A stretch of 47,687 nucleotides of DNA, from assembly GCF_000419765.1 (NCBI RefSeq), contig NZ_ATTQ01000030.1, forward strand, positions 1 through 47,687, in the 5' to 3' direction. Position numbers and translations under genes: made by a program. The notes under the pieces are model-generated. The model was given only the letters and a program-made list of their open reading frames with translations. It searched no databases and was not told the DNA's origin. Source of the DNA: Rhizobium mongolense USDA 1844. Its GTDB lineage: Bacteria; Pseudomonadota; Alphaproteobacteria; Rhizobiales; Rhizobiaceae. Shown here piece after piece: positions 28,195 through 36,764 of this stretch (positions are counted from its first letter, which is position 1; the number at the start of each line of letters is the position of its first letter).

Positions 28195-29604
28195 ATGGCG
28201 GTCATTGAAACAGCGGAAAGACTGCTGCCTGCGGGCCTGCGTCCAGCGGGAAGCCGGCTGCTGCGCGTGCTTGGCGCAGTTCTGACCGGGCACGGCGACA
28301 AGGCAATCGCACAGCGGATGGCACTTACCGCCTTTTCGATCCGCATCGTGAGCGCCGCCCTCGCCTTCATTTCCCAGATCATCCTCGCGCGCCTCATGGG
28401 CGAATATGAATACGGGATTTTCGTGTTTGTCTGGGTTCTGATTGTTTTGTTCGGCGATCTCTCCTGCCTCGGCTTTCACACTGCGATCGTTCGTTTCCTG
28501 CCGCAATACAAGGCTGCTGGTGCCGTCGAGGAAATTCGCGGCCTGACGGGAACGGCCCGCACCTTCGCCATGCTTTCCGGAACGCTAGTGATGGCTGCCG
28601 GTATGGCGGGACTCCATTTCCTGGGGGACAGGATTGAATCCTACTATCTCATTCCTGTCTTCCTTGGCCTTCTCGCCATGCCGATGATCGCGCTCGGCGA
28701 CATTCTGGAAGGCACCTCGCGTGCCAATCACTGGCCGGTCATGGCACTGAGCCCGGTCTACATCATCCGGCCTGTCCTCATCATTATCTTCATGCTGGCA
28801 GCGATCGGAGCCGGTGCGGAGCATTCTGCCGTCACCGCCATGAAAGCCGCGCTGGTCGCAACCTATGTCACCGCCGTCGGCCAATACATCGCGACAGTCC
28901 TGCGCCTGCGCCGCCACTACAGCGAGGGACCGCGCAGGGTCGATTTCCTCAACTGGCTGAACATCGCCTTCCCGATTTTCCTGGTCGAAGGCGTGAGCTT
29001 CCTCTTGACCAATTCGGATGTGGTTGTCGTCGGCATCTTCCTCGAGCCACATGACGTGGCGATCTATTTTGCCGCCGCAAAGACGATGGCACTGGTGCAT
29101 TTCATCATGTTCTCGGTAAAGGCAGCATCCGGTCCACGCTTTTCCAGCCTCATCGCAGAAGGCACTCGCGAGCAGCTTGCCGCAGCAGCAATCGACGCTG
29201 CGCGCTGGACTTTCTGGCCGGCGCTGGCCCTCGGGCTCGCAGTCGTTGCAGCCGGTCACTTGCTGCTGTCGCTTTTCGGCGGAGCCTTTACGGCGGGTTA
29301 TGTTCTGATGGCGATCCTGCTTGCGGGCATCCTCGCCAAGGCCCTTGTCGGTCCGGCCGAAACGCTGCTGATGATGGCCGGAAAGCAGAACCTTTGCGTC
29401 GCCCTCTATGCGGCGGCTCTCACGGCAAACGTCTCCTTGAATATCGCCCTGATTCCGCACCTTGGCACCGTCGGCACAGCGATCGCGACGGCATCGGCAA
29501 TGGGTGTGGAAGCGATCCTGCTGCACATCGCCGTGCGCCGGGCGCTCGGCATTGTCCTTTTTGCATTCAGTCGCCCGCCGGCAACGATAGAAACGAGAGC
29601 CTGA
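28195..29604 (+). CDS. Polysaccharide flippase-type membrane protein (MOP superfamily)
   Basis: A 469-residue polytopic protein of the MOP/Wzx type with about 12-14 hydrophobic segments. A cytoplasmic N-terminus of about 45 residues precedes the first helix. The blocks ARLMGEYEYGIFVFVW and SGPRFSSLIAEG are typical of lipopolysaccharide biosynthesis (Wzx/PST) proteins, which flip lipid-linked oligosaccharides across the inner membrane. The ATG at 28195 is given; a GTG at 28186 is possible. The stop lies 2 bp before the next gene, so the two are probably coupled. No glycosyltransferase is adjacent, so the substrate cannot be inferred. Confidence 0.87.
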   Translation: MAVIETAERLLPAGLRPAGSRLLRVLGAVLTGHGDKAIAQRMALTAFSIRIVSAALAFISQIILARLMGEYEYGIFVFVWVLIVLFGDLSCLGFHTAIVRFLPQYKAAGAVEEIRGLTGTARTFAMLSGTLVMAAGMAGLHFLGDRIESYYLIPVFLGLLAMPMIALGDILEGTSRANHWPVMALSPVYIIRPVLIIIFMLAAIGAGAEHSAVTAMKAALVATYVTAVGQYIATVLRLRRHYSEGPRRVDFLNWLNIAFPIFLVEGVSFLLTNSDVVVVGIFLEPHDVAIYFAAAKTMALVHFIMFSVKAASGPRFSSLIAEGTREQLAAAAIDAARWTFWPALALGLAVVAAGHLLLSLFGGAFTAGYVLMAILLAGILAKALVGPAETLLMMAGKQNLCVALYAAALTANVSLNIALIPHLGTVGTAIATASAMGVEAILLHIAVRRALGIVLFAFSRPPATIETRA

Positions 29605-29606
29605 TA

Positions 29607-30884
29607 ATGGTGCGTGTCCCCCCCGTCACCGAAAGCACGGATACCAATGCCAATCGCATGGTTCACGAGCTTGCCTCGATAAACTTCGACTTGCCGCAGG
29701 CCGAAGCGCGCGTCGAGATTGGGCGTCCGGGCCGCGAGCTCTGCCTCTATCCCGGCAGGCTCGGCTATGAATTGCAGGACGAACTGGACTTCCTTTCGAA
29801 CCGTGCGATGGAGCCGAATGTTTTCTTCACCGGCCGCTTCCTCGCGCCCGCCATGCCGCGGCTTGAAGACCGGCAAGTGAATTTCGCACTGATCCGCGAT
29901 GAGGACGGCCGGCGCAGCCGCTTGCGTTTCCTGATGCCGTTCTCTGTCGAAAGACCCGGCTTTGCCGTCGGACCCTCAATCATCCGCGCATGGTCGAACA
30001 GCTTCGCGCCGCTTGGCACCCCCCTGGTGGATGCCGAAGATGCGGCTGAGACGCTGGACAATCTTTTTGAAGGCTTGACGGCGCGCGATCTGAACCTTCC
30101 CGCAACGCTGGTGCTGCCGGATATTCGCCTGAACGGCATCTTTGCTCGCATGGCAAAGGCGGTCGCGCTGGGCCGCAACCTGCCGGTCACGGTCACCAAT
30201 CCATCCCAGCGGCCGATGCTGCAGAGCGAGGACGACGCTATGGCCTATCTTGGCCGTACCATCTCTTCTTCGCATAAAAGGGAAATGCGCCGTCAATGGC
30301 GGCAGCTCGAAGAGCTCGGAACAGCTGTCTATGTCGTCGCGCGCCAGCCCCGCGATATTCATGCGCGGTTTGAGGAATTCTTAGCAATGGAAGCCGGCGG
30401 CTGGAAAGGCAAGAGACGAAGCGCGCTGGCAACCGACCGCTACCACACGGCCTTTGCCCGCGAAGCCGTCTCGAACCTTGCAGCGATCGACGCCGTGCGC
30501 ATTCACACGATCGACCTGAACGGCAAGGCAATCGCGGCAACAGTCGTGCTGATGATGGGCGGTGAGGCCTATACTTGGAAGACGGCCTACGACGAGGCCT
30601 ATGCCCGCTATTCTCCGGGCAAGCTACTGATGGCCGAACTGACGGAGTGGCATCTCGACGATGCGAATATCGTGCGTTCCGATTCCTGCGCGGTGCCGGA
30701 CCATCCGATCATGAGCCGCTTCTGGCAGGAGCGCGAGGAAATGGGAACCCTGGTGATCGGCCTGACGCAGAACGGCGACCGCGACGTCCGGCAGGCCGCC
30801 GCTCAGTTGCATATGTATCGCAGCACTCGCAATATGGCGAAAATGCTGCGCGAGAAGATCATATCGCTCACACGGCGCGGTTAG
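29607..30884 (+). CDS. GNAT/FemAB-like acyltransferase (CelD/BcsL type)
   Basis: A 425-residue cytoplasmic protein of the GNAT-like CelD/BcsL group. The C-terminal GNAT half (about 220-400) contains FLAMEAGGWKGKRRSAL, VRIHTIDLNGKAIAATVVLM and TWKTAYDEAYARYSPGKLL, the pattern seen in cellulose- and surface-polysaccharide-associated acyltransferases. The N-terminal half is a related but degenerate domain. It starts 2 bp after the flippase stop, which links it to surface glycan modification. Its 3' end overlaps the convergent acyl-CoA synthetase by 17 bp. The acyl donor and acceptor are unknown. Confidence 0.82.
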   Translation: MVRVPPVTESTDTNANRMVHELASINFDLPQAEARVEIGRPGRELCLYPGRLGYELQDELDFLSNRAMEPNVFFTGRFLAPAMPRLEDRQVNFALIRDEDGRRSRLRFLMPFSVERPGFAVGPSIIRAWSNSFAPLGTPLVDAEDAAETLDNLFEGLTARDLNLPATLVLPDIRLNGIFARMAKAVALGRNLPVTVTNPSQRPMLQSEDDAMAYLGRTISSSHKREMRRQWRQLEELGTAVYVVARQPRDIHARFEEFLAMEAGGWKGKRRSALATDRYHTAFAREAVSNLAAIDAVRIHTIDLNGKAIAATVVLMMGGEAYTWKTAYDEAYARYSPGKLLMAELTEWHLDDANIVRSDSCAVPDHPIMSRFWQEREEMGTLVIGLTQNGDRDVRQAAAQLHMYRSTRNMAKMLREKIISLTRRG

Positions 30885-32508
30885 GCCCCTCGCCTGCCGC
30901 CTTTTCGCGCAGAAGTCTGCGGATGACCTTGCCTGTCGTCGTCAGCGGCAGCGCATCCACGAATTCTACCTCGCGCGGATATTCGTGCATCGAAAGCCGC
31001 ATCTTCACCCAATCGCGGATTTCAGCGCCGAGCGCATCGCTGGGCGTGCAGCCAGGTGAAAGCACGATATAGGCCTTGACGATCTCGGTGCGCACCGCAT
31101 CCGGCTTGCCGACGACCGCAGCGAGCTGCACGGCCGGGTGGCCGCACAGACAGTCCTCGATTTCGGCAGGACCAATGCGATAGCCTGACGAGGTAATGAC
31201 ATCATCATCCCGGCCTTCGAATGTGACGTAACCCTCTTCATCCTGATGACCGAGATCGCCGGTTAGCAGCCAGCCTTTGATGAACTTCTTCCTGGTTGCC
31301 TCGCCGTCGTTCCAATAGCCGAGGAACATAACCGGATCGGGCGCCTTGATAGCGATCTGGCCTGTCTCGCCGGGGGACACTTCATCGCCGCTCTCGCCAA
31401 CAATAGCAACCCGGTGACCGGGAACCGCGCAGCCGATCGCGCCTGCCTTCGTGACACCATAGCCTGCACTGGAGGAGAGTACGAAATTGCATTCGGTTTG
31501 GCCATAAAACTCATTGACGGTGATGCCGAATGCCTGGCGCGCCCATTCATAGGTTTCGCGACCGAGCGATTCACCGGCGGAGCCGATAGTACGCAGATTG
31601 AGATCGTATTTCGCGCGGGGATCACTGATCGATTTCAGCAGACGGAGCGCTGTCGGCGGAATGAAGGCATTCCGCACCTTCATCTCGGCCATGATGCGAT
31701 AAGCCATATCTGCGTCGAACTTCTGCGCCGGAGAGGAAACGACAGGAACGCCAAGCAGGAGGCTTGGCAGCAGCGCATTCAGCAACCCGCCCGCCCAAGC
31801 CCAGTCGGACGGCGTCCAGACCTTGTCGCCGGGCTGCGCAAAACCTTCATGCGCGAATTGCATACCGGGAATGTGGCCAGCCAGAACGCGATGGCCATGC
31901 AACGCGCCCTTCGGCGGCCCCGTCGTGCCTGATGTGAAGATCATCAACGCCGGATCCTCCGGGCTGGTGGTAGCAACGTCGAAAAGCGGCGGATGCGCCT
32001 CGACGAGCGCTCCGAAAGCAAACGCTTCGCCGCCATCGATGCTGATGACCGTGCTGAGTTCCGGCAGGTTTTCGCGAATCTTGTTCACCCGCTCCAGTCC
32101 GAACGAATTGGTGACGATCGCAGCCGCGCCTGACGTTCTCAGCCGGTATTCCAGTGCCTCGACGCCAAAGAGCAGCGCGAGCGGCAGCGCAATCGCACCG
32201 ATCTTGTAGATCGCCACATGGGCGATCGCCGTCTCGAAACATTGCGGCAGAAGCAACGCGACGCGATCGCCGCGGCGAATGCCGAGCGACGTCAATGCAT
32301 TGGCAAAAGACGACGAGCGCGCCGCCAGCGCGCCGTAGGTCATCGACAAATGACGGCCATCCGGGCTGAAATGTTCAAGGCAGATGCGTTCCGGTGCGTG
32401 CGCCGCCCATTCGTCGCTGACGGCACGCCCGATATTGAAATCTTCGGGAATCTCCCATGAAAAATCGCGATAAAGACCATCATAGCGATCGCGGGCGGGA
32501 AGTTTCAT
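30868..32508 (-). CDS. AMP-forming acyl-CoA synthetase
   Basis: A 546-residue adenylate-forming enzyme that activates a carboxylic acid with ATP to the acyl-adenylate and then to the CoA thioester. Motif A3 is MIFTSGTTGPPKGALHGH, A5 is NEFYGQTECNF, A7/A8 are WLLTGDLGHQDEEGY and SSGYRIGPAEIED, and the A10 Lys is in PLTTTGKVIRRLLR. Length and motifs resemble the medium-chain or benzoate-CoA-ligase-like group rather than Acs. The ATG at 32508 (MKLPARDRYDGLYRDFSW) is preferred over the frame opening at 32544. Substrate unknown. Confidence 0.9.
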   Translation of the reverse strand: MKLPARDRYDGLYRDFSWEIPEDFNIGRAVSDEWAAHAPERICLEHFSPDGRHLSMTYGALAARSSSFANALTSLGIRRGDRVALLLPQCFETAIAHVAIYKIGAIALPLALLFGVEALEYRLRTSGAAAIVTNSFGLERVNKIRENLPELSTVISIDGGEAFAFGALVEAHPPLFDVATTSPEDPALMIFTSGTTGPPKGALHGHRVLAGHIPGMQFAHEGFAQPGDKVWTPSDWAWAGGLLNALLPSLLLGVPVVSSPAQKFDADMAYRIMAEMKVRNAFIPPTALRLLKSISDPRAKYDLNLRTIGSAGESLGRETYEWARQAFGITVNEFYGQTECNFVLSSSAGYGVTKAGAIGCAVPGHRVAIVGESGDEVSPGETGQIAIKAPDPVMFLGYWNDGEATRKKFIKGWLLTGDLGHQDEEGYVTFEGRDDDVITSSGYRIGPAEIEDCLCGHPAVQLAAVVGKPDAVRTEIVKAYIVLSPGCTPSDALGAEIRDWVKMRLSMHEYPREVEFVDALPLTTTGKVIRRLLREKAAGEGPNRAV

Positions 32509-32718
32509 ACTCGAAAATCCAGTGAATGCTGCACCAGCTAACACCTTGCGGCGATCCAGTGCAAGTTCGCTCGATCGCGTGTTTCAAAGCTCCCCTCCAT
32601 GATCGCACGGATGCCCCTGGAATATTCTTTCGCCGGGATTGCTGACATTCTCACCGATTGCGCCCTACATCACCCCGAGGTGTCTCAGGGGATTGAGATT
32701 CATTCACGGAGTCAGTTC

Positions 32719-33696
32719 ATGGACTATGTCAAATTCGGAGGCACTGGCCTCGAAGTTTCGAAGATCTGCCTCGGCTGCATGACTTTCGGCGATCCACGCC
32801 GCGGCAACCACGCCTGGACGCTCGGCGAGGAGGAAAGCCGCGCGATCATTAGGCAGGCACTCGATCTTGGCATCAATTTCCTGGACACGGCGAATACCTA
32901 TTCCGACGGCTCGTCGGAGGAAATCGTCGGACGGGCAATCAAGGACTTGAAGCGCGAGGATATCGTACTCGCGACCAAGGTCTTCAACCGCATGCGCCCC
33001 GGTCCGAACGGCGCTGGTCTTTCCCGCAAGGCGATCTTCGACGAGATCGACAACAGCCTGCGCCGGCTCGGCACGGATTACGTCGACCTCTTCCAGATCC
33101 ATCGCTTCGACTACACGAGCCCGATCGAGGAAACGCTGGAGGCGCTGCACGACGTCGTGAAGGCCGGCAAGGCGCGCTATATCGGCGCCTCGTCCATGTA
33201 CGCGTGGCAATTCGCAAAGATGCTCTACACCTCGCGGCTGAACGGCTGGACTCAGTTCGTGAGCATGCAGGACCATGTCAACCTCCTCTATCGCGAGGAG
33301 GAGCGCGAGATGCTGCCTTTCTGCGAGGATCAGAAGATCGCTGTCATTCCGTGGAGCCCGCTTGCCCGCGGCCGCCTGGCGCGCGACTGGGACGAAAAGA
33401 CCGCCCGTATGGAAACGGATGAGTTCGGCAAGACGCTCTACAGGCAGGCCGAAGATGCCGACCGCAAAATCATCGACACGGTCGGCCGGTTGGCGAAGAC
33501 ATATGACGTCTCCCGAGCCCAGATCGCCACTGCTTGGATCTTGCAGAAGAGCGCGGTGACCGCACCGATCATTGGCGCATCAAAGCCGCACCATCTTTCG
33601 GACGCCGTTGGGGCATTGGCTGTCAAGCTCAACGCCGAGGACGTCGCCGCACTCGAAGAGCCTTATGTTCCGCATCACGTGGAAGGTTTCAAATAA
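32719..33696 (+). CDS. Aldo/keto reductase
   Basis: A 325-residue NADPH-dependent oxidoreductase with the (beta/alpha)8 fold. The catalytic tetrad is visible: Asp and Tyr in NFLDTANTYSDGSSEE, Lys in LATKVF and His in LFQIHRFD. The cofactor segment IPWSPLARGRLARDW is conserved. It belongs to the group of general aldo/keto reductases near YajO/Tas. The ATG at 32719 gives the normal N-terminus MDYVKFGGTGLEVS; the upstream open frame is not conserved-looking. It is convergent with the TetR gene, 23 bp apart. The physiological carbonyl substrate is unknown. Confidence 0.93.
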   Translation: MDYVKFGGTGLEVSKICLGCMTFGDPRRGNHAWTLGEEESRAIIRQALDLGINFLDTANTYSDGSSEEIVGRAIKDLKREDIVLATKVFNRMRPGPNGAGLSRKAIFDEIDNSLRRLGTDYVDLFQIHRFDYTSPIEETLEALHDVVKAGKARYIGASSMYAWQFAKMLYTSRLNGWTQFVSMQDHVNLLYREEEREMLPFCEDQKIAVIPWSPLARGRLARDWDEKTARMETDEFGKTLYRQAEDADRKIIDTVGRLAKTYDVSRAQIATAWILQKSAVTAPIIGASKPHHLSDAVGALAVKLNAEDVAALEEPYVPHHVEGFK

Positions 33697-33719
33697 AGCA
33701 GACACATGCCGACGAGCAC

Positions 33720-34304
33720 TCAGGCGCCGACAAATTTTGGCGGTGCCAGCTTCTCCCGCATCGTCGAAAGGAACTGACCGGCCAATTCGCGATTTTCGAC
33801 CGCGCGCGCCAGACTGACGGCCCCCATCATTGATGAGAGCGTCGTAAAGCCATTCTTGCGACGCTCCTCGGGCGTCTCACCCGGAACGATCTCCGCCAGG
33901 ATATCGACAAGCGTGGAAAGCCCGTCGTTGAAGGTTGCCCGCACCGCACCGCTGCTGCGGCTCACCTCTTCCATCAGTGCCACGAAGACACAGCTCGAGC
34001 CTGGATTGTCGACGGAACACCAGGAAACATAGTGGTCGAGGAGCGCTTCCAGGGGGCGATCCGATGCGTCGGCGATCAGAGCCTTCCATCGCACTTCCAC
34101 CCTGGCGATCAGCGCACGGCTGACCTCCAGCTGCAGCTCTTCCTTTGACTGGAAGTGGCCATAGAAGCCTCCATGCGTCAGCCCGCAGGCTTTCATGATA
34201 TCGGCAACCCCCACGCCATCAAACCCGTTTTCGCGGAACATCACGCCTGCGACTTCCAGGATCTTCTGGCGGTTTTCTGCAAATTTTTCGCGGCTGACGC
34301 GCAT
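33720..34304 (-). CDS. TetR/AcrR family transcriptional regulator
   Basis: A 194-residue repressor. The N-terminal TetR helix-turn-helix (about 8-55) reads FRENGFDGVGVADIMKACGL then THGGFYGHF, and the C-terminal part resembles the TetR_C domains of the YezE/AcrR-like type. The ATG at 34304 (MRVSREKFAENR) is preferred to an upstream extension into the operator region. It is divergent from the MFS transporter gene and most likely represses it and itself through the paired palindromes at 34341-34383. The ligand is unknown, probably the substrate of the transporter. Confidence 0.92.
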   Translation of the reverse strand: MRVSREKFAENRQKILEVAGVMFRENGFDGVGVADIMKACGLTHGGFYGHFQSKEELQLEVSRALIARVEVRWKALIADASDRPLEALLDHYVSWCSVDNPGSSCVFVALMEEVSRSSGAVRATFNDGLSTLVDILAEIVPGETPEERRKNGFTTLSSMMGAVSLARAVENRELAGQFLSTMREKLAPPKFVGA

Positions 34305-34328
34305 GAACCGGCTCCGAAAAATAGTCCC

Positions 34329-34383
34329 TTGACAAATTATATGACACCCATCATGAATACGCAAGAAACATGATGACCGTCAT
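34329..34383. promoter_or_regulatory. Divergent promoter region with two TetR-type operators
   Basis: Two 14-bp inverted repeats of the form ATGA-N6-TCAT lie at 34341-34354 and 34370-34383, 29 bp apart centre to centre. The second sits inside a 13-bp perfect palindrome (GATGAC-C-GTCATC, 34372-34384). A -35-like TTGACA (34329-34334) is followed at 17-19 bp by TGAATA-like sequence, so a bound repressor would cover a plus-strand promoter for the MFS gene. The repeats are seen; the repressor assignment comes from the adjacent tetR gene. Confidence 0.65.
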
Positions 34384-34428
34384 CTAAATCAGTGATGCAT
34401 CCATCATTCCCACGAATGGAACTTACCC

Positions 34429-35724
34429 ATGGTTTCCACCGCGCTTGCCTCCAGCCTTGCACGCCGCAACATTCATTATGGGTGGATCGTTGTCGGCGCG
34501 ACTTTCCTGACCATGCTGGTCACCGCCGGCGCCATGGGCGCGCCGGGCGTGCTTATCAAGCCGCTGCAGGACGAGTTCGGCTGGGAAACTTCGCAGATTT
34601 CCTCCGCACTTGCGATCCGCCTGGTCCTCTTCGGCCTGATGGGTCCGTTCGCGGCGGCTTTCATGAACTATTTCGGTGTGCGCAAGGTCATCGTCTTCGC
34701 GCTTGCGCTGATCGGCACGGGCTTCGTTGGCTCGCTCTTCATGACATCGCTTTGGCAACTTCTGCTGCTCTGGGGCATCGTCGTCGGTTTCGGCACGGGG
34801 CTGACGGCCATGGTGCTTGCAGCGACCATATCTGCCCGCTGGTTCACGAAGCACCGCGGCCTCGTCGTCGGGATGCTTTCGGCAAGCTCGGCCACCGGTC
34901 AGCTCGTTTTCCTGCCGCTGATGGCGGAACTGACGGAACGCTATGGCTGGCGCTCCACGGTTTTCTTCGTCTGCGCCATGATCATGGTTGCCGCACTTGC
35001 CGTGCTTGCCTTCATGCGCGACCGGCCCTCCGACTTAAACCTGCCTTCGCTCGGCGAAACTCATGTTACGCCGCCGCCGGCACGCGGCACGTTGGTCGGC
35101 GCGCTGAAGACGCCGATCACGATCTTGAAGGAGATCTCCGGAACTTCGACCTTCTGGATCTTGTTCGCCACCTTCTTTATCTGCGGCCTCAGCACCAACG
35201 GGCTGATCCAGACTCATTTCGTCACGCTTTGCGGCGACTTCGGAATCCTGCCTGTCGCGGCGGCCAGCGTTCTAGCCGTAATGGGTATCTTCGATTTCTT
35301 CGGCACGATCGGCTCCGGCTGGTTGTCGGACCGCTTCGACAACCGCTGGCTCCTCTTCTGGTATTACGGTCTGCGCGGGCTCTCCCTGCTTTTCCTGCCC
35401 TTCAGCGATTTCAGCTTCTACGGTCTTTCGATCTTCGCGGTGTTCTACGGCCTCGACTGGATCGCCACCGTTCCGCCGACCGTCAAGATTGCCGCTGACC
35501 GCTTCGGCCGGGAGAAGGCCGGTCTGGTCTTCGGCTGGGTCTTTGCCGGCCATCAGCTGGGCGCGGCAACCGCTGCTTATGGTGCCGGCCTTTCACGGAC
35601 CGAGCTGTCGAGCTACCTGCCGGCCTTCTTCGTTGCCGGCGCCTTCTGCCTGCTCGCCTCGATCCTCGCCATCACGTTGAAGAAGTCCGGCTTGACCGAA
35701 CCGGCACCGGCTACCGCACACTGA
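34429..35724 (+). CDS. MFS transporter
   Basis: A 431-residue major facilitator with 12 predicted hydrophobic segments and a central cytoplasmic loop (about 195-225). The N-terminal half carries YGWIVVGATFLTML and GAPGVLIKPLQDEFGW, the latter resembling the oxalate/formate and monocarboxylate antiporter branch. The loop between helices 8 and 9 has the MFS signature GWLSDRFDNRW. It is divergent from and probably repressed by the TetR regulator. An exporter or a carboxylate importer are both possible; the substrate is unknown. Confidence 0.92.
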   Translation: MVSTALASSLARRNIHYGWIVVGATFLTMLVTAGAMGAPGVLIKPLQDEFGWETSQISSALAIRLVLFGLMGPFAAAFMNYFGVRKVIVFALALIGTGFVGSLFMTSLWQLLLLWGIVVGFGTGLTAMVLAATISARWFTKHRGLVVGMLSASSATGQLVFLPLMAELTERYGWRSTVFFVCAMIMVAALAVLAFMRDRPSDLNLPSLGETHVTPPPARGTLVGALKTPITILKEISGTSTFWILFATFFICGLSTNGLIQTHFVTLCGDFGILPVAAASVLAVMGIFDFFGTIGSGWLSDRFDNRWLLFWYYGLRGLSLLFLPFSDFSFYGLSIFAVFYGLDWIATVPPTVKIAADRFGREKAGLVFGWVFAGHQLGAATAAYGAGLSRTELSSYLPAFFVAGAFCLLASILAITLKKSGLTEPAPATAH

Positions 35725-35845
35725 TTGCAAAAGGCTTTCCCACGGAACATCGCCGGAAGCCGTATCAAATCAGCCTGATAAGCCCTCCCGCCGTCTTGCG
35801 CGGTCAAGGGTCGCATGTTAGACACCCGGCTCGTCGGTATCCGTT

Positions 35846-35930
35846 GCCCCATTGGCGGAATTGGTAGACGCGCTCGACTCAAAATCGAGTTTCGAAAGAA
35901 GTGCTGGTTCGACCCCGGCATGGGGCACCA
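35846..35930 (+). tRNA. tRNA-Leu (anticodon CAA)
   Basis: The 85-nt gene folds as a class II tRNA. The acceptor arm GCCCCAT (35846-35852) pairs with ATGGGGC and is followed by an encoded ACCA end. The D-loop has TTGGTAGA, the anticodon stem-loop is CTCGACTCAAAATCGAG with anticodon CAA, there is a short variable arm, and the T-loop is TTCGACC. It decodes UUG. Its 3' end borders the integrase remnant, so it probably served as an attachment site. Confidence 0.96.
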
Positions 35931-35944
35931 CCGACGAAAAACGA

Positions 35945-36185
35945 TCCGATAAGTCGTATAGGTCGTCGTTTGGTTCTTCGTCGTCCAGCCGAAGATCGCC
36001 ATCAGTTCTTCGTCGGTCGCACTGGTCTCAGCGGCGATCGTCGCTGCCGCCTTGCGCAGGCCGGGCGCGGCGCAGTTGAACAACTCGGCCTGGTCGGACC
36101 AGTCACGCATCTTGTTGCCGGGGCCGTCGACCGGGAACATGATACGACGACGCTCGGCGATCAAATCGTCGATTGCTTTTGACGT
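35945..36185 (-). pseudogene. Tyrosine recombinase (integrase) C-terminal remnant
   Basis: About 75 codons resemble the end of a phage/ICE-type tyrosine integrase: GLRKAAATIAAETSATDEEL then MAIFGWTTKNQTTTYT. In the family the block before GLRK begins with the catalytic His (HGLRK, the HxxR box); here that residue is Pro (APGLRK), and a usual Cys upstream is Ser (RDWSDQAE). The upstream two thirds of the gene are missing; the same frame is closed by the DUF1643 stop at 36186. The end towards the tRNA is also blurred. It is a dead remnant right beside the tRNA-Leu 3' end, the classic position of an integrated element. Confidence 0.8.
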
Positions 36186-36764
36186 TTACGCAGCCTCCGT
36201 TGCGCGCCGGAACATGACCGGCTGCTGATTCCGATCAATGCGATGGATGCCACGTGCCATCGGGTGTTTCGGAAAGCCGTCCTTCGTCAGCCCGAGGCAG
36301 ACAAGGTCGACGGTCTGGTGGCGGGCGCGGCCGCAGAACCAGTCCTGTCCACCTTCCCAATCGTTCAGACCTGCGTGGTGCGCGCTGATGGCGCCCCATG
36401 CGGCAAGAGCCGGCGTGTTCTGCGAGCGGGCGAGCGTCAAGGCGGTATCGATGAACTGGACGTTCTTCGGGCCGCGCGGATAGTGCGACGACATCATCAC
36501 GATCGGGCTCGACGAGCGGAAGGCGAAGAGGTTGACGACCAGCAGGCCGCCAAAGCCCCACGCCTTGCCAAAATGGCTCAGCGCGCGGATCGTCGGATCA
36601 TCGTTGTCGGCATCGGCCGTCGAAGGGTTCAGCATGCAGGTGACGAGGAGCGGCCTGCCCTTCTCCCACACACGCGTCAGCTCGTAGCGAAATCGGCCGC
36701 AATCGGAAATGACGGCGGCCTTCTTGCTTAGACCGATGCTGCCATCGATTGCGAGGCGCGTCAT
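36186..36764 (-). CDS. DUF1643 domain-containing protein
   Basis: A 192-residue protein of the DUF1643 family, which occurs often on phages and other mobile elements and has no established function that I know of. The typical blocks are present: CMLNPSTADADNDDPTIRAL, LLVVNLFAFRSSSP and VDLVCLGLTKDGFPKHP. The ATG overlaps the stop of the truncated ORF upstream (ATGA), indicating an original operon. GGAGAG lies 6 nt upstream of the start. It is the only intact gene in the remnant beside tRNA-Leu. Confidence 0.88.
   Translation of the reverse strand: MTRLAIDGSIGLSKKAAVISDCGRFRYELTRVWEKGRPLLVTCMLNPSTADADNDDPTIRALSHFGKAWGFGGLLVVNLFAFRSSSPIVMMSSHYPRGPKNVQFIDTALTLARSQNTPALAAWGAISAHHAGLNDWEGGQDWFCGRARHQTVDLVCLGLTKDGFPKHPMARGIHRIDRNQQPVMFRRATEAA

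Noticed and set aside
32673..32691. CCCCGAG-gtgt-CTCaGGGG hairpin upstream of the aldo/keto reductase
   Set aside because: Short stem with a bulge, no T-run and no conserved regulator nearby; likely chance in GC-rich DNA.
35852..36079. Short frame beginning MAELVDALDSKSSF
   Set aside because: This is the translation of the tRNA-Leu gene itself, a well-known false protein prediction.
35613..36164. 183-codon minus-strand frame containing the integrase piece
   Set aside because: Only about the first 70 codons resemble an integrase; the rest reads through the tRNA and the end of the MFS gene, so it was annotated only as a remnant.
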